A DNA stretch of 64,000 nt from Oryzibacter oryziterrae. GTDB taxonomy: Bacteria; Pseudomonadota; Alphaproteobacteria; Rhizobiales; Pleomorphomonadaceae. Position 1 is the first letter of the stretch. Each line of letters opens with the position of its first letter. This document shows, piece by piece, positions 1 through 8,745 of the stretch. The notes beneath the pieces were generated by a model, which did no database searches, was not told where the DNA came from, and worked only from the letters and a program-made list of their open reading frames with translations. The stretch covers positions 124,001 to 188,000 of the forward strand of contig NZ_JAKJIC010000001.1 in NCBI RefSeq assembly GCF_021864535.1. Reading direction: 5' to 3'. The translations under genes were made by a program, and so were the position numbers.

Positions 1-412
1 ACAGGGCGCGCATGGCCTTGCGGATTTCCGTTTCCGGGGTCCAGCTGGCGGGCAACCAGCCGCAGCCCGGTTTTAGCGATTCCTCGCGCGAATCCAGGGA
101 TTGGCGGGACACCCAGAGCGGGTCGACAGCGCGATCGAGTTTCGGACCGATGTCGGCCAGCGAGAGGGGTGGCATATGGCCGGCCACATAGAAGCCAGAG
201 CCCGGACGGGCGGTGATGACGCCTTCGGCAACGAGCCGGTCATAGGCTTCCACCACGGTCGATTTGGAAATGCCAAGGCGGTCGGCGAGGGCCCGGATGG
301 AGGGAAGGCGTGCGCCAGGAGTGAGGGATCTCGAGGAAATGCGGTCTCGAATTGAGTCTCCAACCCGCTCCACAAGGGTTTTTTCCTGTGGTGTCGACAC
401 TTTGTCCCGCAT
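1..412 (-). CDS. MocR/PdxR-type GntR transcriptional regulator, N-terminal part
   Basis: The gene runs off the left edge of the window; about 137 residues are visible. The N-terminus is a GntR winged helix, with an LPSIRALADRLGISKSTV helix-turn-helix followed by VVEAYDRLVAEG and RPGSGFYV, the pattern seen in MocR proteins before an aminotransferase-like domain. That second domain would lie outside the window. Translation probably starts at the ATG whose complement is 410-412. It is divergent from the EamA exporter at 545, and a perfect inverted repeat lies between the two. Control of the exporter and of itself is the likely role, but this is inferred from position. The effector is unknown. 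Confidence 0.85.
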   Translation of the reverse strand, partial: MRDKVSTPQEKTLVERVGDSIRDRISSRSLTPGARLPSIRALADRLGISKSTVVEAYDRLVAEGVITARPGSGFYVAGHMPPLSLADIGPKLDRAVDPLWVSRQSLDSREESLKPGCGWLPASWTPETEIRKAMRAL

Positions 413-432
413 GTGTACTGCTCTTGTCTTGG

Positions 433-452
433 TACAGTTTAATCGGACTGTA
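433..452. promoter_or_regulatory. Inverted repeat, probable operator of the MocR regulator
   Basis: TACAGT and ACTGTA face each other across 8 bases in the 132-bp gap between the divergent regulator and exporter. GGTA at 431-434 and TACC at 461-464 add outer symmetry. The position between divergent starts fits an operator for the regulator at 1-412. Confidence 0.5.
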
Positions 453-544
453 TTGAAGTATACCTCGACGGTAAAGGTCGGACATGACACCTCTCGGCCA
501 GGGTAGCCTCGGGAAAAATCCTGAGCGGGCAAAGTGAGGCAGCC

Positions 545-1405
545 ATGGATGACGGTCGGAGCGGGTTTCTGAACGGATTGACGGGGGTGGCGATCTTTTC
601 CGGGTCGCTGCCAGCGACACGAGTCGCGGTGCAGGCCTTCGACCCGTTATTTTTGACAGTTGCGCGGGGATCCATCGCCGCGCTTCTGGCGATCTCCTTT
701 CTGGTCGTGACGCGCGCCAGGCGGCCCACGGGACCGCAGTTTGCGCTGCTGGCTGTGGTGTCCATGGGGGTGGTGATTGGCTTTCCGCTGCTGTCGGCGC
801 TGGCGCTTCGCCATGTGACCTCGGCGCATGCCATGCTGTTCATCGGACTGTTGCCGCTGTCCACCGCGGCCTTTGCGGTTCTGTTCGGCAAGGAACGGCC
901 GCAACCCGCGTTCTGGCTGTTTTCGCTCATGGGCAGTGCCCTCGTCGGAGCCTATGCGTTGCGCGATGGCTTCTCGGGATCGATGGTGGGGGACGGTGCC
1001 ATGCTGGCCGCCGTCGTGGTCTGCGGTCTCGGCTATGCCGAAGGTGCCCGCCTGTCGCGTGAACTCGGCGGGACAGAGGTGATCTCCTGGGCACTCGTCC
1101 TGGCACTGCCGGCGATGGTGCCCTTGGCTTTGTACTTTGCGCCTGCCAGCCTCGATGTTCCCGCTTCCGCCTGGGTCGGCCTTGCCTATGTGTCTGTATT
1201 CTCGATGTTTGTCGGCTTTCTCTTCTGGTATCGCGGTCTGGCGCAAGGCGGGGTTGGACGCGTCGGGCAACTGCAGTTGCTGCAGCCCTTCATGGGACTG
1301 ATCCTTGCTGCCCTGCTGCTGGGAGAGCAGGTGGGCTGGGCCATGGTGGCCGTGACAGCGGGCGTCGTGCTATGCGTGGCCGGCGCGCGTCGGTTCGCGG
1401 CCTGA
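545..1405 (+). CDS. EamA/DMT family transporter
   Basis: This 286-residue protein is almost entirely hydrophobic, with about ten membrane spans arranged as two EamA repeats of five. It is the usual length for a 10-TMS drug/metabolite exporter. The second half shows the family-like WYRGLAQGGVGRVGQLQLLQP stretch near residues 225-245. Substrates in this family are usually amino acids, metabolites or drugs and cannot be read from sequence. A divergent MocR regulator and a palindrome at 433-452 suggest ligand-dependent induction. The gene downstream is a second exporter of the LysE type, so the region may handle amino acid efflux. Confidence 0.88.
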   Translation: MDDGRSGFLNGLTGVAIFSGSLPATRVAVQAFDPLFLTVARGSIAALLAISFLVVTRARRPTGPQFALLAVVSMGVVIGFPLLSALALRHVTSAHAMLFIGLLPLSTAAFAVLFGKERPQPAFWLFSLMGSALVGAYALRDGFSGSMVGDGAMLAAVVVCGLGYAEGARLSRELGGTEVISWALVLALPAMVPLALYFAPASLDVPASAWVGLAYVSVFSMFVGFLFWYRGLAQGGVGRVGQLQLLQPFMGLILAALLLGEQVGWAMVAVTAGVVLCVAGARRFAA

Positions 1406-1509
1406 CGCCGGCCAGGGTCCGTTGAACTTCTTAGGGTGGCGCAAGTGACTTGATTGCGAAGCTTCGGCCCGTCTATCAAGCGAGAAAGTGGATTGCCTGC
1501 CGGAGGAAT

Positions 1510-2070
1510 ATGTTGGTCACGCTTGCCTTCGTTACAACCTCCCTGGTTCTGCTGCTGACCCCAGGGCCGACGAACACGATGCTGGCGACGTGTGGCGCGA
1601 CCCTTCGCTTTCGCCATGCAGCCCTGATGCCTTTTGCCGAGGCCATCGGTTATGTGATTGCGATCTCGTTCTTTTTCGCGCTTGCGACCATCGTGCACGG
1701 CAACCCGATGGCCTATTCGGTGATGAAGCTGCTGGCGGCCTCATGGCTAGCCTACTCGGCCGTGAAGCTCTGGCGGACACCGTTTGAGGCGGTGGGGGCG
1801 TCGCCGGTCGGGGCGTTTGGCCGGGTGTTCCTGACCACGATCCTCAATCCGAAGGCCATGATCGTCGGCACGCTGTTCATCCCCGCGCAGCCTTTTGCTT
1901 CCGCTTCTGCCTGGATCGTCGTCTATGCCTTGCTGTCCATTTCTGCCGGCTTTGGCTGGGTGTTCCTGGGCGCGATGCTGCCTGCGGCGATCCGTCGCCA
2001 CTCCTACAAGGGGGCGGCGGTGGTGTTGACGGGCTTCTCGATCGCCGCAGTGGCGAGTGTCGTGGGCTGA
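1510..2070 (+). CDS. LysE/RhtB family exporter
   Basis: The product is 186 residues, hydrophobic, with the LysE signature LLTPGPTNTMLA at residues 14-25 and a TTILNPKAMIVG segment near residue 114. The start chosen is ATG 1510, preceded by the ribosome binding site GGAGGAAT; a longer reading from 1450 has no such site. LysE-type proteins export amino acids or their analogues. It is about 100 bp downstream of the EamA gene and may be transcribed with it. It is only loosely similar to the second LysE protein at 10647. Confidence 0.85.
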   Translation: MLVTLAFVTTSLVLLLTPGPTNTMLATCGATLRFRHAALMPFAEAIGYVIAISFFFALATIVHGNPMAYSVMKLLAASWLAYSAVKLWRTPFEAVGASPVGAFGRVFLTTILNPKAMIVGTLFIPAQPFASASAWIVVYALLSISAGFGWVFLGAMLPAAIRRHSYKGAAVVLTGFSIAAVASVVG

Positions 2071-2098
2071 TCGCAGCCGCGCTGAGGCGAGCGTAAGG

Positions 2099-2467
2099 TC
2101 AGTCGTATTTCACATAGGCAAAGCGCAGATCGGATTGTGGTGTCCCTTCAAGGCCTTTGCCCTCCTTGGCAGGTTGCCACTGCACGACATCCTCGATCTT
2201 GGCGGCCAGCGCGAAGTCCTTGTCAGTGATGCCTTTGGCCGAATGGGTCATCAGCCGCACCTCCACCCAGGCGTAGGAGGCGGTGATATCTGGATGTTGC
2301 CACGCCGCCTCGGCCAGATGGCCGACGGTGTTGATCACCATCATCGTGCCCTTCCAGGAGTTTGTCTTGTAAGTGCGGCGGATCCAGCCGTCGGAGTAAG
2401 CCCATTTCGGCAGCTCCTGCGCGAGGCGGAGGCTGATTTCCGTTTCGGAATAGGTGCGTTCGGGCAT
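2099..2467 (-). CDS. Pterin-4a-carbinolamine dehydratase-like protein
   Basis: This 122-residue protein matches the PCD/DCoH fold: a TYKTNSWKGTMMVINTVGHLAE region, then AWQHPDITASYAWVEVRLMTH, then GITDKDFALA. The usual active-site triad is His-His-Pro plus a later His before the LTTH-like strand. Here the first His is Gln (QHP), while the second His and the MTH His remain. The start is ATG 2467 with GGAGCC just upstream. PCD-like genes occur in H4MPT clusters of methylotrophs, so a role in making or maintaining the pterin cofactor is plausible. It is divergent from the beta-RFAP synthase-like gene with a 96-bp gap. Confidence 0.8.
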   Translation of the reverse strand: MPERTYSETEISLRLAQELPKWAYSDGWIRRTYKTNSWKGTMMVINTVGHLAEAAWQHPDITASYAWVEVRLMTHSAKGITDKDFALAAKIEDVVQWQPAKEGKGLEGTPQSDLRFAYVKYD

Positions 2468-2563
2468 GATGGCTCCTTTCACGGTCGCCGACCGCGCGCT
2501 TGTGGATCGCGCGGAATGTTGATCATATAGCGCATCATTGTGGCGTGGGAGCAGCGTGGGCAG

Positions 2564-3553
2564 ATGGACGGCAACGGTTTGGCTGAAACCCGGGCAATCG
2601 AGGCGATCCGAATCCATGCCCCGGCCAGGCTCCATCTCGGCCTGATCGACATGAACGGCAGCCTGGGGCGCCGCTTCGGCTCCATCGGGCTCGCCATTGA
2701 TGCACCGGCGGTCGATGTGGAAGTACGCCGCGCCGCCAGCATGACAGCCAGCGGGCCGGAGGCCGATCGAGCGCTCCGTTATGCCCGCAACTGCGCGGAG
2801 ATGTTCGGGTTCGGCGGCGATTACGCGATTGTCGTCAACGAGGTGATGCCGGCGCATGCGGGCTTCGGATCGGGGACGCAGATTGCCTTGGCACTGGCCG
2901 AGGCGCTTAGTCGGTTGAGTGGAAAAGCCATTGATTTGCGCAAGGTTGGCTCGCGTCTAGAGCGAGGTGCACGCTCGGGAATCGGAGTGGCGAGCTTTCT
3001 CGATGGCGGCTTCGTGGTCGATGGCGGCCGAGGGCCCAAGGGAGAAGTGCCGCCGGTGATTGCACGGCATCCCTTTCCCGAGGATTGGCGGTTGCTGTTG
3101 ATCATCGATCCGAACATGGAGGGTGTGCATGGGCCGGAGGAGGCCGAGGCCTTCCGGCGTTTGCCGCAGATGCCCGATGCCGAAACCGCCCATCTCTGCC
3201 GTCTGGTGATGATGCAGCTGCTGCCTGGTTTGGTGGAGGCTGATATCAGCTCCGTCGGAGCGGCCTTGACCGAGATCCAGGCGCGTCTGGGCGATCATTT
3301 TGCGCCGGCACAGGGTGGCAGGCGATTTGCGAGCGCCAGGGTATCCGATTGTCTTGCCGAGGCTTTTTCGTCCGGGGCGGCGGGTGTCGGGCAGAGTTCG
3401 TGGGGGCCGACCGGCTTTGCGCTGGTTGGCTCGGAGGCTGAGGCCGAGGCGCTTCGAGAGCGCCTTGTGCGCAACTGTCACAGTGCCGAAGGGTTGAGAT
3501 TCATCACGGCGCGCGGCAGAAACCGGGGAGCAACGGTGATCGTGAATCCCTGA
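2564..3553 (+). CDS. Beta-ribofuranosylaminobenzene 5'-phosphate synthase-like protein
   Basis: This GHMP-kinase-fold protein has 329 residues. Residues near the N-terminus read RIHAPARLHLGLIDMNG, and PAHAGFGSGTQIALALAEAL is the glycine-rich GHMP motif. In methanogens and H4MPT methylotrophs the enzyme condenses PRPP with 4-hydroxybenzoate or 4-aminobenzoate and loses CO2, the first committed step towards the H4MPT side chain. The next gene is mtdB, 23 bp downstream. A reading from 2540 is possible, but ATG 2564 gives a more typical N-terminus. The family equivalent is orf4 of Methylorubrum extorquens. Confidence 0.87.
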   Translation: MDGNGLAETRAIEAIRIHAPARLHLGLIDMNGSLGRRFGSIGLAIDAPAVDVEVRRAASMTASGPEADRALRYARNCAEMFGFGGDYAIVVNEVMPAHAGFGSGTQIALALAEALSRLSGKAIDLRKVGSRLERGARSGIGVASFLDGGFVVDGGRGPKGEVPPVIARHPFPEDWRLLLIIDPNMEGVHGPEEAEAFRRLPQMPDAETAHLCRLVMMQLLPGLVEADISSVGAALTEIQARLGDHFAPAQGGRRFASARVSDCLAEAFSSGAAGVGQSSWGPTGFALVGSEAEAEALRERLVRNCHSAEGLRFITARGRNRGATVIVNP

Positions 3554-3576
3554 TCTTGCCGCGTTGGAGACGTAGA

Positions 3577-4482
3577 ATGTCCAAGTCGATATTGCACATG
3601 ATCACGCCGCTCAAGCATATGAGCCCGTTTGACGTGAACATGGCCGCCGATGCTGGCTATGATGTCATTGCAACTTATACAAATGTTACGCCGGATGAAG
3701 TGCGTGGACTTGTGCAGGACGCGATTTTCTCGCGTTCGCCGGCCGATGCTGTCCGGACCGGGTTTTTCATTGCCGGCAAGAATGCCGGGGCGTCGCTGGA
3801 TATGCTGAAGACCATGGTGGACAGCTTCGTGCCGCCGTTCGAAATCAATGTGTTTGCCGATCCGGCCGGGTCTTTCACCACAGCGGCAGGCATGGTGGCT
3901 TCGGCAGAGAAGCTGCTGAGTGACAAATTCGCCAGCGATCTCAAGGGCAAGAAGGTTGTCATCTATGGGGGCACCGGCGTGGTTGCCTATTCGGCAGCGG
4001 TGATTTCGGCGCTGCAGGGTGCGTCCGTGACCATCACCGGCTATGACGGATTGAAGCGCGTTTCCGCCATTTCCGAGGATATGAAGCGCCGCTTCGGCGT
4101 GGATGTCGTACCGGCGGATGGTTCGTCGGCGGACATGAACTTCCAGGCGGCCGAGGGCGCGGAAGTGATCTTTTCGGCCGGGCCTGCGGGGGTGCAGATC
4201 CTCACGGAAGCGCAGATTCGCGCCATTCCGACGTTGCTGGTAGCCGCCGATGTGAATGCGGTGCCGCCGGCCGGGATTGCCGGGGTAGATGTTTTTGCCA
4301 ATGGAGCGGGGATACCTGGGTCCAAGAATGCGGTGGCTCTCGGAGCCCTGGCGATTGGCAATGTCAAGTATCAGGCGCAGAACCGGTTGTTCCGGCGGAT
4401 GCTGGAAACCGACCGTCCGCTGGCACTCGATTTCCGCCATGCCTTTGAAGAAGCTCGCAAATTCATCGCCGATGGCGCGTGA
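3577..4482 (+). CDS. mtdB: NAD(P)-dependent methylene-tetrahydromethanopterin dehydrogenase
   Basis: MtdB oxidises methylene-H4MPT to methenyl-H4MPT in the cytoplasm, the second step of formaldehyde oxidation. The 301-residue product opens with SILHMITPLKHMSPFDVNMA, characteristic of MtdA/MtdB. It carries a Rossmann motif, VVIYGGTGVVAYSAA, near residues 127-141. Linkage to mch, fae and H4MPT biosynthesis genes supports MtdB rather than the folate-linked MtdA. The start is ATG 3577, preceded by GGAGACG. The stop TGA shares its A with the ATG of the next gene, indicating translational coupling. Confidence 0.93.
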   Translation: MSKSILHMITPLKHMSPFDVNMAADAGYDVIATYTNVTPDEVRGLVQDAIFSRSPADAVRTGFFIAGKNAGASLDMLKTMVDSFVPPFEINVFADPAGSFTTAAGMVASAEKLLSDKFASDLKGKKVVIYGGTGVVAYSAAVISALQGASVTITGYDGLKRVSAISEDMKRRFGVDVVPADGSSADMNFQAAEGAEVIFSAGPAGVQILTEAQIRAIPTLLVAADVNAVPPAGIAGVDVFANGAGIPGSKNAVALGALAIGNVKYQAQNRLFRRMLETDRPLALDFRHAFEEARKFIADGA

Positions 4483-5603
4483 TGGAGGGCTTGGGGGACA
4501 GGCCGGTTCTGGTGGTTGCCCAGTCGGCCCGCGCCCTGGCGGCTGCGGGGCGAAGGGCAGGGCAAGATATTGTTACCATTGACTTTTTTGCAGACGACGA
4601 CACTCAGGCGCTGGCCCTTGAGGCGGTTCGTTATGAGGGGGACTGGGGCGAAGGGTTTAGGGCTGACCGGTTGCTGCCGCTGATCGAGGCGGTTGCCGCC
4701 CGGCGGGGGCCGCTTGCCGGCGTGGTTCTTGGGTCCGGCTTTGAAGATCGCCCGGAAGTGATTGATATAATAGCGAAAAGCTACCCGCTTTTCAGCATGA
4801 CTGGCGCGGCGGTGCAGGCCGTCAAGGCGCCCGAGGTGCTGAGTGAGGCCTGCCGGGAGCTTGGTGTGCCCTTTCCCGAGGTCGCTCGCGAGGTGCCGGA
4901 TGCGGGGTGCTGGGTGGTCAAGAAGGTCGGCGGAACGGGCGGCGTGCACGTCACAGTTAGGTCGCACGGGCCCATAGAACATGACGCATATGCCCAGAGA
5001 TATGTCGCGGGATGTCAAATGGCCGCTCTCTGCCTCGGGAGCGGGGATAGCGCGGTCGTCATCGCCTTCAGCGAACAGTGGCCGGACCCGACACCCGAGA
5101 TGCCGTTCCGCTTCGCCGGGGTGCTCGGACCGGTCGCGCTTGCAGAGCGAACTGCCGCAGAGGTTGCCGGTGCGGCTAAGGGTCTCGCCCGCCGCTTCGG
5201 CCTCAGGGGACTGTTCACGCTCGACCTGATGGTGGGCGACGGAGAATGGTGGCTGACGGAGATAAATCCGCGGATCGGCGCCTCGATCGACGTGCTCGAC
5301 CATTTCGAGGTGCCCTTGTTCGCGGCCCATGTCGCGGCCTTCCAAGACAAGCCGGTGGTAATTGGTGCAGGTGATGCGACAATTCGCGCGAGCCAGGTGG
5401 TTTTTGCAAATGCATCCGTTCGCGTCATAACCGTGGACGACTGGCCGGAGTGGGTGAGGGATCGCCCGAAGTTTGGGTCGAGCATCGAGGCCGGGGCGCC
5501 GGTGGCGACGGTGGTTGCCGAAGCGCCGACGGCGGCCGAGTGTCGGCGGTTGCTCGACGAGCGAGCCCGGTGGCTGAAGACGATTGCAGGGGGAATGGAA
5601 TGA
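4482..5603 (+). CDS. ATP-grasp protein of the H4MPT cluster (orf5-like)
   Basis: This 373-residue protein looks like an ATP-grasp carboxylate-amine ligase. Residues around 140-165 read [15 protein letters not shown], a nucleotide-binding strand and glycine loop. [27 protein letters not shown] near residues 245-275 is the metal-binding C-terminal lobe with the E-x-N-P-R signature. Such genes sit beside mch in methylotroph H4MPT clusters (orf5 in M. extorquens). The exact reaction is not established to my knowledge; ligation during H4MPT or methanofuran-type cofactor assembly is inferred. It overlaps mtdB by 1 base and mch by 4 bases, so the three are one translational unit. Confidence 0.78.
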   Translation: MEGLGDRPVLVVAQSARALAAAGRRAGQDIVTIDFFADDDTQALALEAVRYEGDWGEGFRADRLLPLIEAVAARRGPLAGVVLGSGFEDRPEVIDIIAKSYPLFSMTGAAVQAVKAPEVLSEACRELGVPFPEVAREVPDAGCWVVKKVGGTGGVHVTVRSHGPIEHDAYAQRYVAGCQMAALCLGSGDSAVVIAFSEQWPDPTPEMPFRFAGVLGPVALAERTAAEVAGAAKGLARRFGLRGLFTLDLMVGDGEWWLTEINPRIGASIDVLDHFEVPLFAAHVAAFQDKPVVIGAGDATIRASQVVFANASVRVITVDDWPEWVRDRPKFGSSIEAGAPVATVVAEAPTAAECRRLLDERARWLKTIAGGME

Positions 5604-6577
5604 GCGTCAGCACAGACAGGCCGAGCGTCGGCAGACAGGTGGAGCCGCTGGTGGAAGCACTGGTGGCGGACGCCACGGCGTTGCGGCTCAGGGTGTCGAG
5701 CGGCCCGCTTGGTTGCCGGCTGGTGGACGCTGGCGCGACGGTGCGCGGCGGCCTCGAGGTGGGGCGCCGGCTCACGGAGATCTGCCTCGGCGGTCTCGGC
5801 CAGGTGTCGATCGTGCCGTCGCTGCCTGAGCTCGGCGATTGGCCCTATTCGATCCAGGTGGGCTCGGCCGATCCGGTGACGGCCTGCCTCGGCTCGCAAT
5901 ATGCCGGCTGGGCGCTGGCCGGCGGCGAGGATGATCCCAACTGGTTTGCGCTCGGCTCCGGCCCTGGCAGGGCGACGGCCGCCGTGGAGGAGCTCTATGG
6001 CGAGCTCGGATACAAGGATGCGTCGGAGACCATCACGCTGGTGCTGGAAGCGGCCGCCCCGCCGCCCGAAAGCGTGGTGCGCAAGGTGCTGGACGCCACG
6101 GGCGTCGCGCCGAACAAGCTGACCTTCATCTACGCGCCGACACAAAGCCTTGCTGGCGCCACGCAGGTGGTGGGCCGCGTGCTGGAGGTGGCACTGCACA
6201 AGGTGCATACGCTGCATTTCCCGCTGGAACGGATCATCGACGGGATCGGCCTGGCACCGCTGTCGCCGCCGATCCCGGATTTCGTATCGGCCATGGGGCG
6301 CACCAATGACGCGATCATCTATGGCGGCAAGGTACATCTCTATGTGAGCGGCCCGGACGACGAGGCCGAGCAACTGGCCAAGGATCTGCCGAGCTCGAAC
6401 TCGCGCGACTATGGCGCGCCCTTCGGCGAGGTGTTCAAGACGTTCAACGGCGATTTCTACGCCATCGACGGGGCGCTGTTCTCGCCGGCGGAAGTGGTGG
6501 TGACAGCGGTGGAAAGCGGGCGTAGCTTCCGCGCAGGTTCAATCGCCCCCGATCTCGTCAATGCCTCATTCAAATGA
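5600..6577 (+). CDS. mch: Methenyltetrahydromethanopterin cyclohydrolase
   Basis: Mch hydrolyses methenyl-H4MPT to 5-formyl-H4MPT, downstream of MtdB. The product is 325 residues, the usual size. Recognisable stretches are [44 protein letters not shown] and [17 protein letters not shown]. It starts at ATG 5600 inside the end of the preceding gene (ATGA overlap). Its own end overlaps the next start by 17 bases. Neighbouring mtdB and fae complete the formaldehyde-to-formyl part of the pathway. The formyltransferase/hydrolase complex genes are not in the window. Confidence 0.96.
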   Translation: MSVSTDRPSVGRQVEPLVEALVADATALRLRVSSGPLGCRLVDAGATVRGGLEVGRRLTEICLGGLGQVSIVPSLPELGDWPYSIQVGSADPVTACLGSQYAGWALAGGEDDPNWFALGSGPGRATAAVEELYGELGYKDASETITLVLEAAAPPPESVVRKVLDATGVAPNKLTFIYAPTQSLAGATQVVGRVLEVALHKVHTLHFPLERIIDGIGLAPLSPPIPDFVSAMGRTNDAIIYGGKVHLYVSGPDDEAEQLAKDLPSSNSRDYGAPFGEVFKTFNGDFYAIDGALFSPAEVVVTAVESGRSFRAGSIAPDLVNASFK

Positions 6578-7493
6578 CACCGCGCCGCTGCTGATCTTCA
6601 CCGATCAGGCGGATTGGCACCTGAGAAAACTGAAGGCCGCGCTTACCCGGCGCGGCCTGAAGCCCGTTGTCGCATCGCTGCGCGACGTGGCCTTTGACAG
6701 CGCGCTGGCCTCGGGCCTCGCCATTCCCGGTCTGGACGGGCGGCTGCCTGCCACCGTGATGGTGCGCGGCATCGCCGCCGGGTCCTTCGAGGCGATCACG
6801 CTGCGGCTCGGCGTGCTGCACGAGCTGGAGGCGCGGGGGATACCGGTGTGGAACCCGCCGCGGGCGATCGAACGCTGCGTCGACAAGGCGGCGACGACGG
6901 CGGCGCTGGTGCGCCGGGGCATTCCGACGCCGCTGACGCTGGCGACCGAAAACACCGAGCGGGCGCGCGACTTCGTGGTGCGCGAGTGTGCGGCGGGCCA
7001 TGAGGTGGTGGTGAAGCCGCTGTTCGGCAGCCAGGGCAAGGGCATCGTGCGCATCGCCCGGCTGGAGGATCTGCCGGAGCCGGAAGCCGTGCACGGCGCC
7101 TATTATCTCCAACGCTACATCGCGCCGCGCGACGGCCTGTTCCGTGACTTCCGGGTGTTCGTGTCGGCGGGGCGCGTGGTGGCGGGCATGATCCGCGCGT
7201 CGGGCACCTGGATCACCAACGTGCACCAGGGCGGGCGGCCGGAAGCGCTGGCGGTGACGGCCGAGGTGGAGCGTCTGGCGCTGGCGGCTGCGGCGGCGGT
7301 GGGGGCTGCCTTCGCCGGCGTCGACCTGATCGTCAACAGCGAGGGCGCATTCGAGGTGCTGGAGGTGAACTCCATGCCAGCCTGGACGGGCCTGCAGAAA
7401 GTGGCGCCCTGCGACGTGGCGGACGTGTTGGTGGGTGACTGGCTGCGCGAGACCGTGCCGGCGCTGGCGGTGGAGGGGACGGGCAGGGGGTGA
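6561..7493 (+). CDS. RimK-like ATP-grasp ligase of the H4MPT cluster (orf7-like)
   Basis: The 310-residue product has the RimK/MptN order: an N-terminal pre-ATP-grasp domain, [20 protein letters not shown], then [16 protein letters not shown] near residues 150-166, RDFRVFV, and a C-terminal [16 protein letters not shown]. RimK relatives add glutamate residues to carboxylates. In archaea MptN adds the terminal glutamate of tetrahydrosarcinapterin. Position after mch matches orf7 of M. extorquens. A role in side-chain modification of the pterin is inferred; the substrate is unproven. Confidence 0.82.
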   Translation: MPHSNDTAPLLIFTDQADWHLRKLKAALTRRGLKPVVASLRDVAFDSALASGLAIPGLDGRLPATVMVRGIAAGSFEAITLRLGVLHELEARGIPVWNPPRAIERCVDKAATTAALVRRGIPTPLTLATENTERARDFVVRECAAGHEVVVKPLFGSQGKGIVRIARLEDLPEPEAVHGAYYLQRYIAPRDGLFRDFRVFVSAGRVVAGMIRASGTWITNVHQGGRPEALAVTAEVERLALAAAAAVGAAFAGVDLIVNSEGAFEVLEVNSMPAWTGLQKVAPCDVADVLVGDWLRETVPALAVEGTGRG

Positions 7494-7868
7494 GGTTTGC
7501 TCGTGGCTGCCGCGAGGCGAGGCGGTTGTCTGGGACTTTGCCGGTTTTGTTTTTTGTGTGATCGATGAGGGGCTGACCAAGTCGCGGGGTGACCTCTCGT
7601 CTTCCGGAGGGGCGCCTGGGGCGGATCTGCCAAAGCCCCTGGTTTTCGGTGGTTTACCCCTCTCTCCCCCTCTCCCCCGCAAGGGGGGAGAGGGCCTGTT
7701 GGAGGTTCCGTTCAGAGCCTTGAAGGTCAGTCGCCAGCGCAGTTTTCCAAACGGGAGTTGAGGATTTGGGGGAGGCGATCGGCGCTCTCTCTCCTTGCGG
7801 GAGACAGGGGGGCGACCCTGGTGATGAACTTCGATATCCGGTAGGCCGCCATCCGGCGAAGGCCGCTA
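7494..7868. repeat. Intergenic region with a palindromic CCCTCTCCCCC repeat
   Basis: No gene is seen here. At 7668-7694 CCCTCTCCCCC faces GGGGGAGAGGG across a 5-base loop, an 11-bp perfect stem. A weaker relative, CTCTCTCC TTGC GGGAGA, lies near 7786-7805. Such C/G-rich palindromes are common scattered intergenic repeats in this order. They separate the mtdB-mch operon from an unrelated gene. Confidence 0.6.
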
Positions 7869-8543
7869 TCAGCTCTGGGTGCTCCGGCTTTTCACGCGCT
7901 GCTCGAGCCACCAGTCATTTTGCCAGTCTTCATAGCCTAGCAATGAGCCTTGAAGGCGCTCCAGATCATCATCCCAATCACGCGTGCGGTGGATGATCTG
8001 GTCTATGTACGCATCGACGCGCCATTCTTCTCCTGGAAGCGCGAAGAACACAGTTCTCATGCCTTCAAGGTCAGGGCGGTGCTGCTTGAGATGAGGCATA
8101 GGGACTTCGATGATCCGGCGGAGTATCTGGCCTGAAGCCACGAAGCGGTTGAATGGAGCGAGCAACTCTTCGAGCCAATCGGATGGGTAGCCATCCTCAA
8201 ACACGGCCAAGGGCTTGCGGCCTTCCAGCATGAGTGGCAGTTCCAGGTTCGTATGGATCAAATACGGTACTTTATCGAAGGCTTCGGACGGCCGGCAGAG
8301 CCCGGTGAAAATTGGGTCAGGTACGATGGGAGGAAGGCAAAGCTTGCCGATCTGCAGCATATCATTTGCCGATAGATCAGAATATCGACGCGCAAGGTCA
8401 GGGTCGCCATCGCTTTCCGGTGCCAGTATCGACTTGAGCTGATCCATATCGCCGATGCGGACACGCCATTCGGCGCTGACGGTTTCTGTGTCGGCGTCGA
8501 AAGCCTGAAAGACAAAGAGGGTGTCGCAGGCGTCTTCAGTCAT
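7869..8543 (-). CDS. Hypothetical protein inserted in the H4MPT cluster
   Basis: I do not recognise this 224-residue protein. It is acidic, without signal peptide or membrane spans. It contains a tryptophan-rich C-terminus (LLGYEDWQNDWWLEQRVK) and HRTRDWDDDLERLQGS. It is on the opposite strand to its C1 neighbours and appears lower in GC. A palindromic repeat lies on its downstream side. These features suggest a later insertion between orf7-like and orf17-like genes, which are usually close together. The layout resembles small cytosolic immunity- or SUKH-like proteins only in a general way, and no function is claimed. Confidence 0.6.
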   Translation of the reverse strand: MTEDACDTLFVFQAFDADTETVSAEWRVRIGDMDQLKSILAPESDGDPDLARRYSDLSANDMLQIGKLCLPPIVPDPIFTGLCRPSEAFDKVPYLIHTNLELPLMLEGRKPLAVFEDGYPSDWLEELLAPFNRFVASGQILRRIIEVPMPHLKQHRPDLEGMRTVFFALPGEEWRVDAYIDQIIHRTRDWDDDLERLQGSLLGYEDWQNDWWLEQRVKSRSTQS

Positions 8544-8745
8544 TGTGGCAATGCCTTGAGTGGAACGTCCCGGCCAAACTATTACGTCGGCAAGAAAATG
8601 CGAACGGGGTCGGACTGCAAGATTGTTGGAACTTTCGTCAGGTCATTGCACCTTGCTGATGCCATGGTAACAGGTCACCGAGGCAGATACCTATGGCAAG
8701 ATGCTCGGCGTCAACTCGTCTGCCTGATTCACGAAAGTCTCTCCT

